This document shows, in pieces, positions 1-6,892 of a stretch of DNA of 8,557 bases (positions within the stretch are counted from its first letter, which is position 1; each line of letters opens with the position of its first letter). A program made the translations under genes and the position numbers. The notes below the pieces were generated by a model, which did no database searches, had not been told where the DNA came from, and saw nothing but the letters and a program-made list of their open reading frames with translations. Source of the DNA: Pseudomonadota bacterium (GTDB lineage: Bacteria > Myxococcota_A > Polyangia > Polyangiales > Polyangiaceae); the NCBI GenBank assembly GCA_023411445.1, contig JAEYOT010000116.1, positions 1-8,557 on the forward strand. The letters are read 5' to 3'.

Positions 1-1374
1 GTCCATAGCCGCGGCGATGTGCTTGCTGGTCAGGCGGAAGGAGCCGCGCGGCGTGGCGAGCGTGGTCTTGGGATCGCCCAGGCGATCGCGACCGGTCGAG
101 ACGAGCGTGGCGTAAACGGGGGTCTGCCCCTCGTACAGCACCAACACCTGTTGCCGGAGCGAGATGTCGACCCACTTCTCGCCCTTGCTGGCCGGCGTGG
201 GTAGGGTCGACGGCTTCTCCGCCACCGCGATGTCCCGCGCGCGGAGCCACACCGTCTTGTCCTTCAAGGTCTGGTAGTAGCGCTCTCCGGCCTTGATCCG
301 AGCCTTGCCGGATAGCGGTACCACGGCCCGAAACGGCAGGCTCTCGTCGGGGCGCGTCTCGTCCTTGCCCTTGATCAGCTTGTGCGTGCGCGCGTCCTGC
401 GCGGTCACCCAGGCCAGCGGCAGCGTGAGCTTTGGGCTCAGGCTCAAGCCGTGAAAGGGGGAGCCCGTGTCCGGCTTGAGCTTGGTGGTCGGAACCAGTC
501 GCATGTCCACCGTCACGGCGAAGCGGCGCGACATCCCGCTGCTCTCCGTGTTGAAGGCGCCGACCAGCGATAGCCCCGTCTTGCGCCGAACGCGGCTCGC
601 GAAGATGGCGTACTCGGGCACCTCGAAGCCGGAGACGTTGGGGATCTTGCGGCCGCCCTCCAGCCACCACGGGATCGGGTCACTCGCTCCCTGCCCACCG
701 AATAGCTCGTTTTCGCTGAGCTCCGTCGAGGGGCGGAAGCCGGGCGGAAGCTTGCCACCTGGCAGCGCCACGCCGCGCGCATCGAGCGGCACGTCGTTGG
801 CGCCCAAGATCACCTTCTGCACCTGAGCCTTGTTCTGCTCGAACCACTCCAGGTGCTCTTGCAGCTTGAACTCGCTCTTCTCTTGCTCGGCCTTCGTCGG
901 CACGCGCAGGTACTGCGGCGAGGTCGCCCGCACGAAGCCGTACTTGTAGGGCAGCGGCTTGCTCAGATCGGGCCGCCGGCTCGTCGCGCGCAGCAGCGGA
1001 TCGTTCATGTCCGTCGTGGCGTCGTCCGTGCAGACATGGCCCATCGGGTAGATGCGGTACCACTGCCCCTTGCAGCCCTTGCCCGGCACCGGCTCCGGGT
1101 CGCGCGGCACGGTGCCGCCTAGCCGGATGTAGCCGAGCTTGCGCGAGCCGGTGTCCGGCAGCTTGTATACGGTGGCCGCGATCACCTGCGCCCCCAGCTG
1201 CGGTGAGTCTTTGGGCGTGGGGGTGTCGAGCTCACCGTGATCCACGATCACGGTGCTGAGCGGCGCTGCCTCCGCCGAGGCTGAAGCCGAGGCCTGCGGC
1301 GCCGAGCCGGCGCCCGCACGCTTGCAGGCCGAGGCGGCCAGCAGACAGGTCAGGAGCAACGAGGCGCGGCGCAA
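1..1374 (-). CDS. Lipoprotein L,D-transpeptidase (YkuD domain), C-terminus cut by window edge
   Basis: Predicted envelope-anchored L,D-transpeptidase, a family that forms 3-3 peptidoglycan cross-links or attaches proteins to peptidoglycan. The frame is open for 458 codons from a TTG at 1374 to the window edge. Residues 1-17 form a lipoprotein signal (two Arg, hydrophobic core, ASA-Cys17), followed by an Ala/Ser-rich stretch. Residues about 65-115 (VYKLPD, GYIRLGG, QWYRIYP, paired Cys101/Cys115) look like a bacterial SH3-type module. The middle, about 116-395, is unrecognised. From about residue 400 the start of a YkuD fold is clear: KWVDISLRQQ, LVLYEG, PVYATLVSTGR, GDPKTTLATPRGSFRL, SKH. The catalytic His and the SHGC motif would lie beyond position 1, so activity cannot be confirmed. 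TTG is chosen because it places the signal peptide correctly and no ATG or GTG fits; no Shine-Dalgarno is evident. It lies 34 bp after argF on the same strand, so probably one operon. Confidence 0.85.
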   Translation of the reverse strand, partial: MRRASLLLTCLLAASACKRAGAGSAPQASASASAEAAPLSTVIVDHGELDTPTPKDSPQLGAQVIAATVYKLPDTGSRKLGYIRLGGTVPRDPEPVPGKGCKGQWYRIYPMGHVCTDDATTDMNDPLLRATSRRPDLSKPLPYKYGFVRATSPQYLRVPTKAEQEKSEFKLQEHLEWFEQNKAQVQKVILGANDVPLDARGVALPGGKLPPGFRPSTELSENELFGGQGASDPIPWWLEGGRKIPNVSGFEVPEYAIFASRVRRKTGLSLVGAFNTESSGMSRRFAVTVDMRLVPTTKLKPDTGSPFHGLSLSPKLTLPLAWVTAQDARTHKLIKGKDETRPDESLPFRAVVPLSGKARIKAGERYYQTLKDKTVWLRARDIAVAEKPSTLPTPASKGEKWVDISLRQQVLVLYEGQTPVYATLVSTGRDRLGDPKTTLATPRGSFRLTSKHIAAAMD

Positions 1375-1408
1375 GGTCCGCGTGGTGTAGCGAAGCCTGG
1401 CGGGAGGC

Positions 1409-2350
1409 TCAACCCCTGCGCACGCCCTCGAGCTTCCCTTCGATTAGGGCGTAGAGGATGGCCACGGCCGTGTGCAGCCGATTTTCCGCCTGATCGAAGA
1501 TCACCGAGCGGGGGCCGTCGGCCACTTCGGCGGTCACTTCTTCGCCGCGGTGGGCCGGCAGGCAGTGCATGAAAATGGCGTCCGCCTTGGCCTTGCCCAT
1601 CAGCGCCTGGTCGATGCGGTACGGCGACAGCGCCGCGTGGCGAGCCGCCTTGGTGTCGTCGGAGTCACCCATCGACAGCCACACGTCCGCGTACAGCGCG
1701 TCGGCGTCCCGCACGGCTTCCGCCGGATCCGTCGTCTGCACCACCTCCGAGCCGGACTTCTTGGCGACGGCTTTGGCCTCCTCCACCAGCTCTTCGGCGA
1801 TTTGGTAACCGGGCGGCGCGGCGATCGCAAAATCCGTCCCGGCCAGCGCGGCAGCCTGCATCAGGCTCACGGCCACGTTGTTACCGTCCCCCACGTAGGC
1901 CACCTTGCAGCGATCGAGCGAGCCGCGGTGCTCATGCAGCGTGAGCAAATCGGCGATGCTCTGACACGGGTGGTGCCCGTCCGTGAGCGCGTTGATCACC
2001 GGGATGGTGGCGGCGGCGGCCAGGCGCTCCACGTCCTCATCCTTGAACGTGCGGATCACGAACGCACGTGAGAAGCGGCTGGCGACGCGCGCCGTGTCCT
2101 CGATCGTCTCACCACGGCCGAGCTGAACGTCGCTGGGGCCGAGCGTCACGGGCGTGCCGCCGAGGCGGGCCACGGCCGTCTCGAACGAGATGCGCGTGCG
2201 AGTCGAGGGCTTGTTGAAGTACAGACACACGCTCTCGCCGGCCAGGGCGCTGCGGCGGGCGTGCGGCTTGGCCTTGAACTTGGCGGAGCGCGCCAGCAAG
2301 TACTTCAAATCCGCTCGACTCAAATCGCTTGTCTTGAGTAAATCCTTCAT
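1409..2350 (-). CDS. argF: Ornithine carbamoyltransferase
   Basis: Transfers the carbamoyl group of carbamoyl phosphate to ornithine, giving citrulline in cytoplasmic arginine biosynthesis. The 313-residue product has normal family length and all diagnostic motifs: carbamoyl-phosphate loop STRTR at 49-53, HPCQ at 127-130, the ornithine-domain start YVGDGNN at about 152-158, DVWLSMGD at 222-229 and HCLPAHRGEEV at 262-272. The ATG at 2350 begins MKDLLKTSDLS, the usual N-terminus, and is preceded by GGAG five bases upstream. The frame stays open upstream to 2629, but that extension is antisense to the esterase and has no family similarity. The anabolic role (rather than catabolic arcB) is favoured because no arcA or arcC is nearby, but this is inference. 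No ArgR box is visible. The L,D-transpeptidase gene follows after 34 bp. Confidence 0.97.
   Translation of the reverse strand: MKDLLKTSDLSRADLKYLLARSAKFKAKPHARRSALAGESVCLYFNKPSTRTRISFETAVARLGGTPVTLGPSDVQLGRGETIEDTARVASRFSRAFVIRTFKDEDVERLAAAATIPVINALTDGHHPCQSIADLLTLHEHRGSLDRCKVAYVGDGNNVAVSLMQAAALAGTDFAIAAPPGYQIAEELVEEAKAVAKKSGSEVVQTTDPAEAVRDADALYADVWLSMGDSDDTKAARHAALSPYRIDQALMGKAKADAIFMHCLPAHRGEEVTAEVADGPRSVIFDQAENRLHTAVAILYALIEGKLEGVRRG
2318..2339. repeat. Small inverted repeat upstream of the esterase
   Basis: ACTCAA and TTGAGT are perfect 6-bp arms separated by 10 bp. They lie within the first dozen codons of argF and about 40-60 bp upstream of the esterase start. The location would suit an operator for the divergent pair, but arms this short also arise by chance. 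It does not resemble an ArgR box. Confidence 0.25.
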
Positions 2351-2380
2351 CGTGGCTCCACGAGCGGCGAAACCTTGCCC

Positions 2381-3130
2381 ATGGCCCTGATTGATTGCAA
2401 GTTCTTCTCCGAAACGCTCGGAATGAGCAGCAGCATGCGCGTGGTCCTGCCCGAGGCCACGGAGCGACGCCGCCTTTCCGGACATCCCACGCTGCTCTTG
2501 CTGCACGGCTTGTCGGACGACGAGAGCGTTTGGACCCGCTCCACCAACGTGGAGCGCTACGCGTCCGCGCTCGGGCTCGCGCTGGTGATGCCCAACGTGC
2601 ACCGCAGCTTCTACACCAACATGGTGCACGGCTATCGCTATTGGGACTTCGTGAGCGTGGAGCTCTTGGCCAAGGCGCGCTCGTTCTTCCCGCTCTCCAG
2701 CGCGCGCGAAGACAACTTCGTCGCCGGCCTGTCCATGGGCGGCTACGGCGCCTTCAAGCTCGCGCTCAGCCTGCCGGAGTCGTTCGCGGCCGCCGCCAGC
2801 CTATCCGGCGTGGCGGACATCGCGCACACCAGCGCCCGCCCCGCCGCTGATTTTCGCCTGATCTTCGGCGAGCAGGGCCCGGCGCGCGGCTCCGCGGAAG
2901 ATCTGTTTCATTTGGCAGCTTCGCTGGCGCGTTCGAGCGCGCAAAAGCCGCGGCTGTATCAATGTTGCGGCACTGAAGATTTCCTGCTCGCCGAAAATCG
3001 CGAGCTGCGCGCTCACCTGCAACCGCTCGGCTTCGACTACCTCTATGAAGAGGGGCCGGGCGCGCACGACTGGGCCTATTGGGAAAAGAGGATTGCCCCC
3101 GTGCTGCGCTGGTTAGCGCCAAACCACTAA
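2381..3130 (+). CDS. Serine esterase, EstA/FrmB-like alpha/beta hydrolase
   Basis: Predicted cytoplasmic carboxylesterase of the group that includes tributyrin esterase EstA and S-formylglutathione hydrolases (esterase D type). The product has 249 residues and no signal peptide or membrane span. Visible features: the N-terminus MALIDCKFFSETLG followed by SSSMRVVLP, typical of this group; an oxyanion-side LLLLHGLSDDE at 38-48; nucleophile elbow GLSMGGYG with Ser118; GTEDFLL giving Asp200; and GAHDWAYW giving His229. The Ser-Asp-His triad is therefore complete. The ATG at 2381 is preferred over a TTG two codons earlier because it matches the family N-terminus; there is no convincing Shine-Dalgarno. 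It is divergent from argF with only 30 bp between start codons, so its promoter must lie at least partly within argF. The natural substrate cannot be read from sequence; short-chain acyl esters are the family norm. Confidence 0.88.
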   Translation: MALIDCKFFSETLGMSSSMRVVLPEATERRRLSGHPTLLLLHGLSDDESVWTRSTNVERYASALGLALVMPNVHRSFYTNMVHGYRYWDFVSVELLAKARSFFPLSSAREDNFVAGLSMGGYGAFKLALSLPESFAAAASLSGVADIAHTSARPAADFRLIFGEQGPARGSAEDLFHLAASLARSSAQKPRLYQCCGTEDFLLAENRELRAHLQPLGFDYLYEEGPGAHDWAYWEKRIAPVLRWLAPNH

Positions 3131-3168
3131 AACGCGCGAGACCTGGTACCGGTTCCGCATCGTGATGC

Positions 3169-3174
3169 TAAGCT
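3169..3174 (+). promoter_or_regulatory. Extended -10-like element before the GH8 gene
   Basis: TGC-TAAGCT (TG at 3166-3167, hexamer at 3169-3174) fits an extended -10 element. A start site about 7 nt downstream would fall at or next to the ATG at 3182, implying a leaderless message. No convincing -35 box is seen at the usual distance, and no Shine-Dalgarno precedes the ATG. Confidence 0.4.
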
Positions 3175-3181
3175 CGACTCG

Positions 3182-4543
3182 ATGCGGAACTTCTGGTCGT
3201 TCTTGGGTGGCAGCGCGTGCTTGTTTCTCGGTTGTGGGACGGCTGACCCCGTCACGGACGACAACGGCGGCACCTCCGGCAGCGGCCAGACGCAGCCCAC
3301 CGCCGGCCAGCCCGGCGCCGCCGGCACGGACACCGGCGCAGGCGGCAGCGCAACCCCCGGTATGGGCGGCGCCAGCAGCATGGCCGGCACCGGCACCGGC
3401 GGCACCAACGCACCGATCGAAGGCGGCAGCGCTTCGGGCGGCAGCGCTTCGGGCGGCAGCAGCACCGGCAGCGGTGGCACCAACGCGCCGGTGGAAGGCG
3501 GCTCGAGCGGTACGGAAAAGAACCCGGGCAAAGGCAACGGCTTCTTCCCCGCCACCCTCCTGCCCAGCCACGCCAAGGCGGCCTACACCACCTGGAAGAC
3601 GAAGTACTTGAAGTCGTGCGCCGGCGGGAAGTTCCGCGTCGCGTTCAACGCCACGGAGACGGTGTCAGAAGGCATCGGCTACGGCATGCTCCTCACCGTC
3701 GCCCACGGGGATCGCACCGAGTTCGATGGGCTGTGGGCGTACTTCAAGCAGCACAGCAGCGGCGGCGTGATGGCTTGGAAGGTGAACGGCTGCGACAGCG
3801 TGGTGGACGGCAACTCCGCGTCGGACGCCGAGCTCGACGCGGCGATGGCGCTGATTCAAGCGTCCTGCAAGTGGGGCGGCAACTACCTCACTGAAGCGCA
3901 GAGCCTGATCGCCGCGATCAAGTCGCAAGAGACGATCGAGGGCGGCGAGAACTTCCTCAAGCCCGCCAAGCAAGGCCTGGATAGCTGCCAAAACCCCTCG
4001 TACTACGCGCCGGGCTACTACCGCGCCTTCGCCAAGAAGCACCCGAGCCAGGCGGCGTTCTGGAACAAGCTGGCGAGCGATACCTACGTCCAGCTGGGCC
4101 GCGCCGCAAACAGCGCCACCGGCCTCGTCCCCAACTGGGCCAACATGAGCGGTAACCCGGGCTGCGGCGGGTACGAGCACGCCGACAAGTACGGCTACGA
4201 CGCAGCGCGCACGCCCTGGCGTATCGCGACGGACTACGTGTGGAACGGCACGCCCGCCGCCAAGGAGTACCTGACCAAGCTGGTCAACTGGGTGGATGGC
4301 CCTGCCGGTGGCATCGCTGCCATCGGCGATCGCTACACGCTGAGCGGCACTAAAGAGAGCCCGAACCACAACTCCACGTTCACCGGCGCCTTCGCGCTCG
4401 CCGGCATGGCGCACAGCCAGTCCAAGGCAGACCAGTATGGCACCGGCTTCCGCTCGATCTCCGACAGCACGTACTATGAAGAGTCGCTGCGCGCCGTGTA
4501 CATGCTGCTAGCGTCAGGCTTGTTCCTGAACGCCTGCGAATGA
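3182..4543 (+). CDS. Lipoprotein glycoside hydrolase family 8 (CelA-like endo-beta-glucanase)
   Basis: Predicted surface-anchored GH8 enzyme, an inverting endo-glycosidase; family members cut cellulose, chitosan, lichenan or xylan. The product has 453 residues. A lipoprotein signal ends at FLG-Cys18. Residues about 19-117 are a Gly/Ser/Thr/Ala-rich linker that repeats the phrase GGTNAP(I/V)EGGS twice. The catalytic domain runs from about 120 to the end. SEGIGYGM at 162-169 supplies the proton donor Glu163; [10 protein letters not shown] supplies conserved Asp215; [12 protein letters not shown] supplies Asp340, the expected general base of the GH8a group; [15 protein letters not shown] and SPNHNSTF are also family-like. 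Compared with remembered Clostridium CelA motifs the match runs throughout the domain, so a beta-1,4-glucanase is the best guess, with chitosanase possible. Six Cys in the catalytic domain could form disulfides outside the cytoplasm. It starts 51 bp after the esterase and is probably transcribed separately. Confidence 0.92.
   Translation: MRNFWSFLGGSACLFLGCGTADPVTDDNGGTSGSGQTQPTAGQPGAAGTDTGAGGSATPGMGGASSMAGTGTGGTNAPIEGGSASGGSASGGSSTGSGGTNAPVEGGSSGTEKNPGKGNGFFPATLLPSHAKAAYTTWKTKYLKSCAGGKFRVAFNATETVSEGIGYGMLLTVAHGDRTEFDGLWAYFKQHSSGGVMAWKVNGCDSVVDGNSASDAELDAAMALIQASCKWGGNYLTEAQSLIAAIKSQETIEGGENFLKPAKQGLDSCQNPSYYAPGYYRAFAKKHPSQAAFWNKLASDTYVQLGRAANSATGLVPNWANMSGNPGCGGYEHADKYGYDAARTPWRIATDYVWNGTPAAKEYLTKLVNWVDGPAGGIAAIGDRYTLSGTKESPNHNSTFTGAFALAGMAHSQSKADQYGTGFRSISDSTYYEESLRAVYMLLASGLFLNACE
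3425..3460 (+). repeat. 15-bp tandem repeat in the GH8 linker
   Basis: The 15-mer GGCAGCGCTTCGGGC occurs twice in perfect tandem (3425-3439, 3440-3454), followed by six bases of a third copy. It encodes the [10 protein letters not shown] part of the linker. Exact identity at DNA level, including third positions, points to recent slippage or duplication; length variation between strains would be expected. Confidence 0.8.
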
Positions 4544-4562
4544 AGCCTGGGAAACGCGGAGA

Positions 4563-4598
4563 CGAGCGGTCGAGCCGAGCTCACTTTGGCGCCGCTCG
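4563..4598. repeat. Inverted repeat between the GH8 and prolyl isomerase genes
   Basis: CGAGCGG at 4563-4569 and CCGCTCG at 4592-4598 are perfect 7-bp arms with a 22-nt loop that itself contains GAGC-CGA-GCTC. It begins 20 bp after the GH8 stop and ends before the prolyl isomerase -35 box. It could help end the GH8 transcript, but no T-run follows, so it is not a standard intrinsic terminator. Confidence 0.3.
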
Positions 4599-4613
4599 GG
4601 CGGGCGGTTGCGC

Positions 4614-4642
4614 TTGACCCGCCTCACCTCGGCCCCTAGCCT
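4614..4642 (+). promoter_or_regulatory. Sigma-70-type promoter of the prolyl isomerase gene
   Basis: TTGACC at 4614-4619 and TAGCCT at 4637-4642 are separated by exactly 17 bp, a good housekeeping-sigma promoter. The predicted transcription start, about 7 nt after the -10, is at roughly 4649-4650, only three or four nt before the ATG at 4653. The message would be essentially leaderless, matching the absence of a Shine-Dalgarno sequence. It is the clearest promoter in the window. Confidence 0.6.
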
Positions 4643-4652
4643 CCTCGGTCCC

Positions 4653-5168
<516 letters not shown>

Positions 5169-5244
5169 TCGCGTGACTACATGTAGGTGCGAGCGTACCG
5201 TCCTAAAACGAGCCAAGTCCTCGCAGCTCGCCCGCTTGGATATC

Positions 5245-5299
5245 GGACGATTCTGCTCAAAGCGTGCGGTTGTTGACCGCCGTGCGCTTTGAGTCGTCC
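5245..5299. repeat. Long imperfect inverted repeat between prolyl isomerase and kinase genes
   Basis: The left arm is GGACGA (5245-5250), a 5-nt bulge, CTCAAAGCG (5256-5264) and, after a short internal loop, CGGT (5267-5270). The right arm is ACCG (5276-5279), CGCTTTGAG (5285-5293) and TCGTCC (5294-5299). Nineteen pairs are perfect, with a 5-nt apical loop. As RNA it would be a stable 3'-UTR hairpin for the prolyl isomerase message, 77 nt after its stop. As DNA its right arm overlaps the proposed kinase -35 box. No T-run follows, so a classical terminator is unlikely. Confidence 0.65.
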
Positions 5300-5316
5300 A
5301 CTTCAAGCTGTAACAT
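5289..5316 (+). promoter_or_regulatory. Possible kinase gene promoter
   Basis: TTGAGT at 5289-5294 and TAACAT at 5311-5316 are separated by 16 bp. The predicted start site is near 5322-5324, just ahead of the GTG at 5328. The -35 element lies in the right arm of the 5245-5299 inverted repeat, so a protein bound to that repeat could compete with RNA polymerase. Confidence 0.4.
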
Positions 5317-5327
5317 TCGAGGCAGGC

Positions 5328-6884
5328 GTGAAACAGGCCAACATCGCACCGCCCGCCAGCAGCCCGCACGAGATCGGCCCCGGTCACGTGCTCGGCCGCT
5401 ACGAGCTGCTGATGCCGATCGCAGCCGGCGGCATGGCCATGGTGTGGGCGGCGCGCCTCAAGGGCACGCGTGGCTTCCAGAAGATCGTCGCCGTCAAGAC
5501 GATGCTGCCGAAGCTGAGCGAAGACGATCAGTTCGAGAAGATGTTCCTCGACGAGGCCTCGCTGGCCTCGAAGATCCGCCACCCGCACGCGGTGGAGATC
5601 TTGGATCTGGGCGAGCAAGACGGCGTGCTGTTCTTGGCGATGGAGTGGATCGACGGCGTCCCGCTCAACCAGCTGATGAAAGCCGCCAAGCGCCAGGGCG
5701 GCGTGCCGACGACGGTGGCTGCCCGCATCGTGATGCAGGCCTGCGGTGGCTTGCACGCGGCTCACGAGCTGACCGACGGCAAAGGCAAGCTGATCGGCCT
5801 AGTGCACCGTGACATCTCCCCGCAGAACATCTTGGTCTCGTACGATGGCGTGGCCAAGGTGGTCGATTTCGGCGTGGCCAAGGCTACCGCGCTGGGCGAC
5901 GGCGCCACGAAGGCGGGCCAGCTCAAGGGCAAGGTCAGCTACATGGCGCCCGAGCAAGTGCGCGGCGAGCCGATCGATCGCCGCGTGGACGTGTTTGCGA
6001 TGGGCATCGTGCTGTACGCGCTCACGACGGGTAAGCACCCGTTCCGCAAGGAGTCGGAGGGCGCCACCTTGTTCGCGATCACGGCGCCCGAGCCGGTGGT
6101 GCCACCGCGCAAGTTCATCCCGGACTACCCGCAAGCCTTGCAAGAAGTGGTGCTCAAAGCGCTGGAGAAAGACCGCGAGCAGCGCTACGCGACCGCGAGC
6201 GAGCTGCTCAAGGCGCTGGACAAGGCGCTGCCAGCCGGCGCTCGAGGCTCAGACGAAGAAGTCGGCGCCTTCGTCAACAGCTTGTTCGAGGAGCAGCGCA
6301 GGCAATCGCAAGCCACGCTGGCCGAAGCGCTGGAGCGAGCCGACAAGCAGCAGCTCTCGCTGAAGGGTGGGCCCCAGTTCGCCGAGCACACGCTCACCGG
6401 GCAATCCGGCGTGAGCGCGCTGTCCACGGTCGGAGTCGCCGCCAGCTTGACGCCGTCCCACGCCTCCAGCGGAGATATCGATCGCGCCTTGGCAGGGCAA
6501 GACGGCAAGCGCTGGCTCAAGCTTGGCGTGGCCGCTAGCGTGGCGGTGATCGGCGTGCTGGTCGCGCTGCTTCTCTCGCGCGACGACGCGCGGCACACGG
6601 AGCCGGCCGTGATGGTAAAGCCTGCGCCTTCGCAGCCGCTGTCAGCGGTGCAGCCGGAGCAGCCCGCCGCCCCCGCGGTGGACCTCGACGCGCTACCGGT
6701 GGAAGCCTCGGCCAGCGCCCTCAGCAGCGCGCCCCCCACCCCGCCTTCACGCGAGCCCGCCAGCAAGAAGGCTGCGCCAGCGCCGCGCGCGACTGCTGCC
6801 GCCAGCGCCACGGCTCCGGTCGTCAAGTCCGCGGCCCCTGCTGCGGCGCCGAAGCCCTCGTGGAAGCACGATCCGGGCTTCTAA
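5328..6884 (+). CDS. Membrane-anchored Ser/Thr protein kinase (PknB-type, myxobacterial form)
   Basis: Eukaryote-like protein kinase, 518 residues from the GTG at 5328. The kinase domain covers about 25-300: Gly loop AAGGMAMV (32-39), VAVK with Lys57, alpha-C Glu76, HRDISPQN with His160-Asp162 and Asn167, DFG at 180-182, APE at 207-209, Asp221 and Arg286. All catalytic residues are present; the Lys usually two residues after HRD Asp is Ser, and two of the three loop glycines are Ala, both familiar in myxobacterial kinases. A linker with a coiled-coil-like Gln/Glu/Arg stretch (about 315-345) leads to one membrane span at about 399-416 and an Ala/Pro-rich tail of about 100 residues, presumably periplasmic and without a recognised sensor fold. 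GTG is preferred over an in-frame TTG at 5289 because the likely promoter lies between them and GAGG precedes the GTG. It converges on the TPR/PEGA-like gene. Substrates are unknown. Confidence 0.93.
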   Translation: MKQANIAPPASSPHEIGPGHVLGRYELLMPIAAGGMAMVWAARLKGTRGFQKIVAVKTMLPKLSEDDQFEKMFLDEASLASKIRHPHAVEILDLGEQDGVLFLAMEWIDGVPLNQLMKAAKRQGGVPTTVAARIVMQACGGLHAAHELTDGKGKLIGLVHRDISPQNILVSYDGVAKVVDFGVAKATALGDGATKAGQLKGKVSYMAPEQVRGEPIDRRVDVFAMGIVLYALTTGKHPFRKESEGATLFAITAPEPVVPPRKFIPDYPQALQEVVLKALEKDREQRYATASELLKALDKALPAGARGSDEEVGAFVNSLFEEQRRQSQATLAEALERADKQQLSLKGGPQFAEHTLTGQSGVSALSTVGVAASLTPSHASSGDIDRALAGQDGKRWLKLGVAASVAVIGVLVALLLSRDDARHTEPAVMVKPAPSQPLSAVQPEQPAAPAVDLDALPVEASASALSSAPPTPPSREPASKKAAPAPRATAAASATAPVVKSAAPAAAPKPSWKHDPGF

Positions 6885-6892
6885 GCTGAAGG

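Noticed and set aside
1472..2071. 199-codon plus-strand frame inside argF
   Set aside because: Antisense to conserved argF motifs, rich in Arg/His/Val, no domain; a shadow of argF codon usage.
2351..2629. N-terminal extension of argF by 93 codons
   Set aside because: It is fully antisense to the esterase start, has no similarity to the family, and the internal ATG at 2350 has a good Shine-Dalgarno and the expected N-terminus.
3146..3155. GTACCGGTTC upstream of the GH8 gene, repeated at 8002-8011 upstream of the Cys-rich lipoprotein gene
   Set aside because: A shared 10-mer is weak evidence in GC-rich DNA, and the distances to the two -10 elements (13 and 64 bp) do not agree.
3665..4414. 249-codon open frame antisense to the GH8 catalytic domain
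   Set aside because: Its Arg/Val/Ala-rich composition is that of a complementary-strand shadow of a GC-rich gene; the sense frame has all GH8 catalytic motifs.
4563..4598. Intrinsic terminator after the GH8 gene
   Set aside because: The stem is only 7 bp with a 22-nt loop and no T-run, so it is kept only as an inverted repeat.
5177..5186. Perfect palindrome CTACATGTAG after the prolyl isomerase stop
   Set aside because: Ten-base palindromes are expected several times by chance in a window this size, and nothing else ties it to a known operator.
5289..5327. TTG at 5289 as the kinase start
   Set aside because: It lies in the inverted repeat and in the proposed -35 box, upstream of the probable transcription start; the GTG at 5328 is preceded by GAGG.
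6185..6826. 213-codon minus-strand frame over the kinase tail
   Set aside because: Ala/Ser/Thr-rich complement of the Ala/Pro-rich tail; the kinase frame continues with a membrane span and natural stop.
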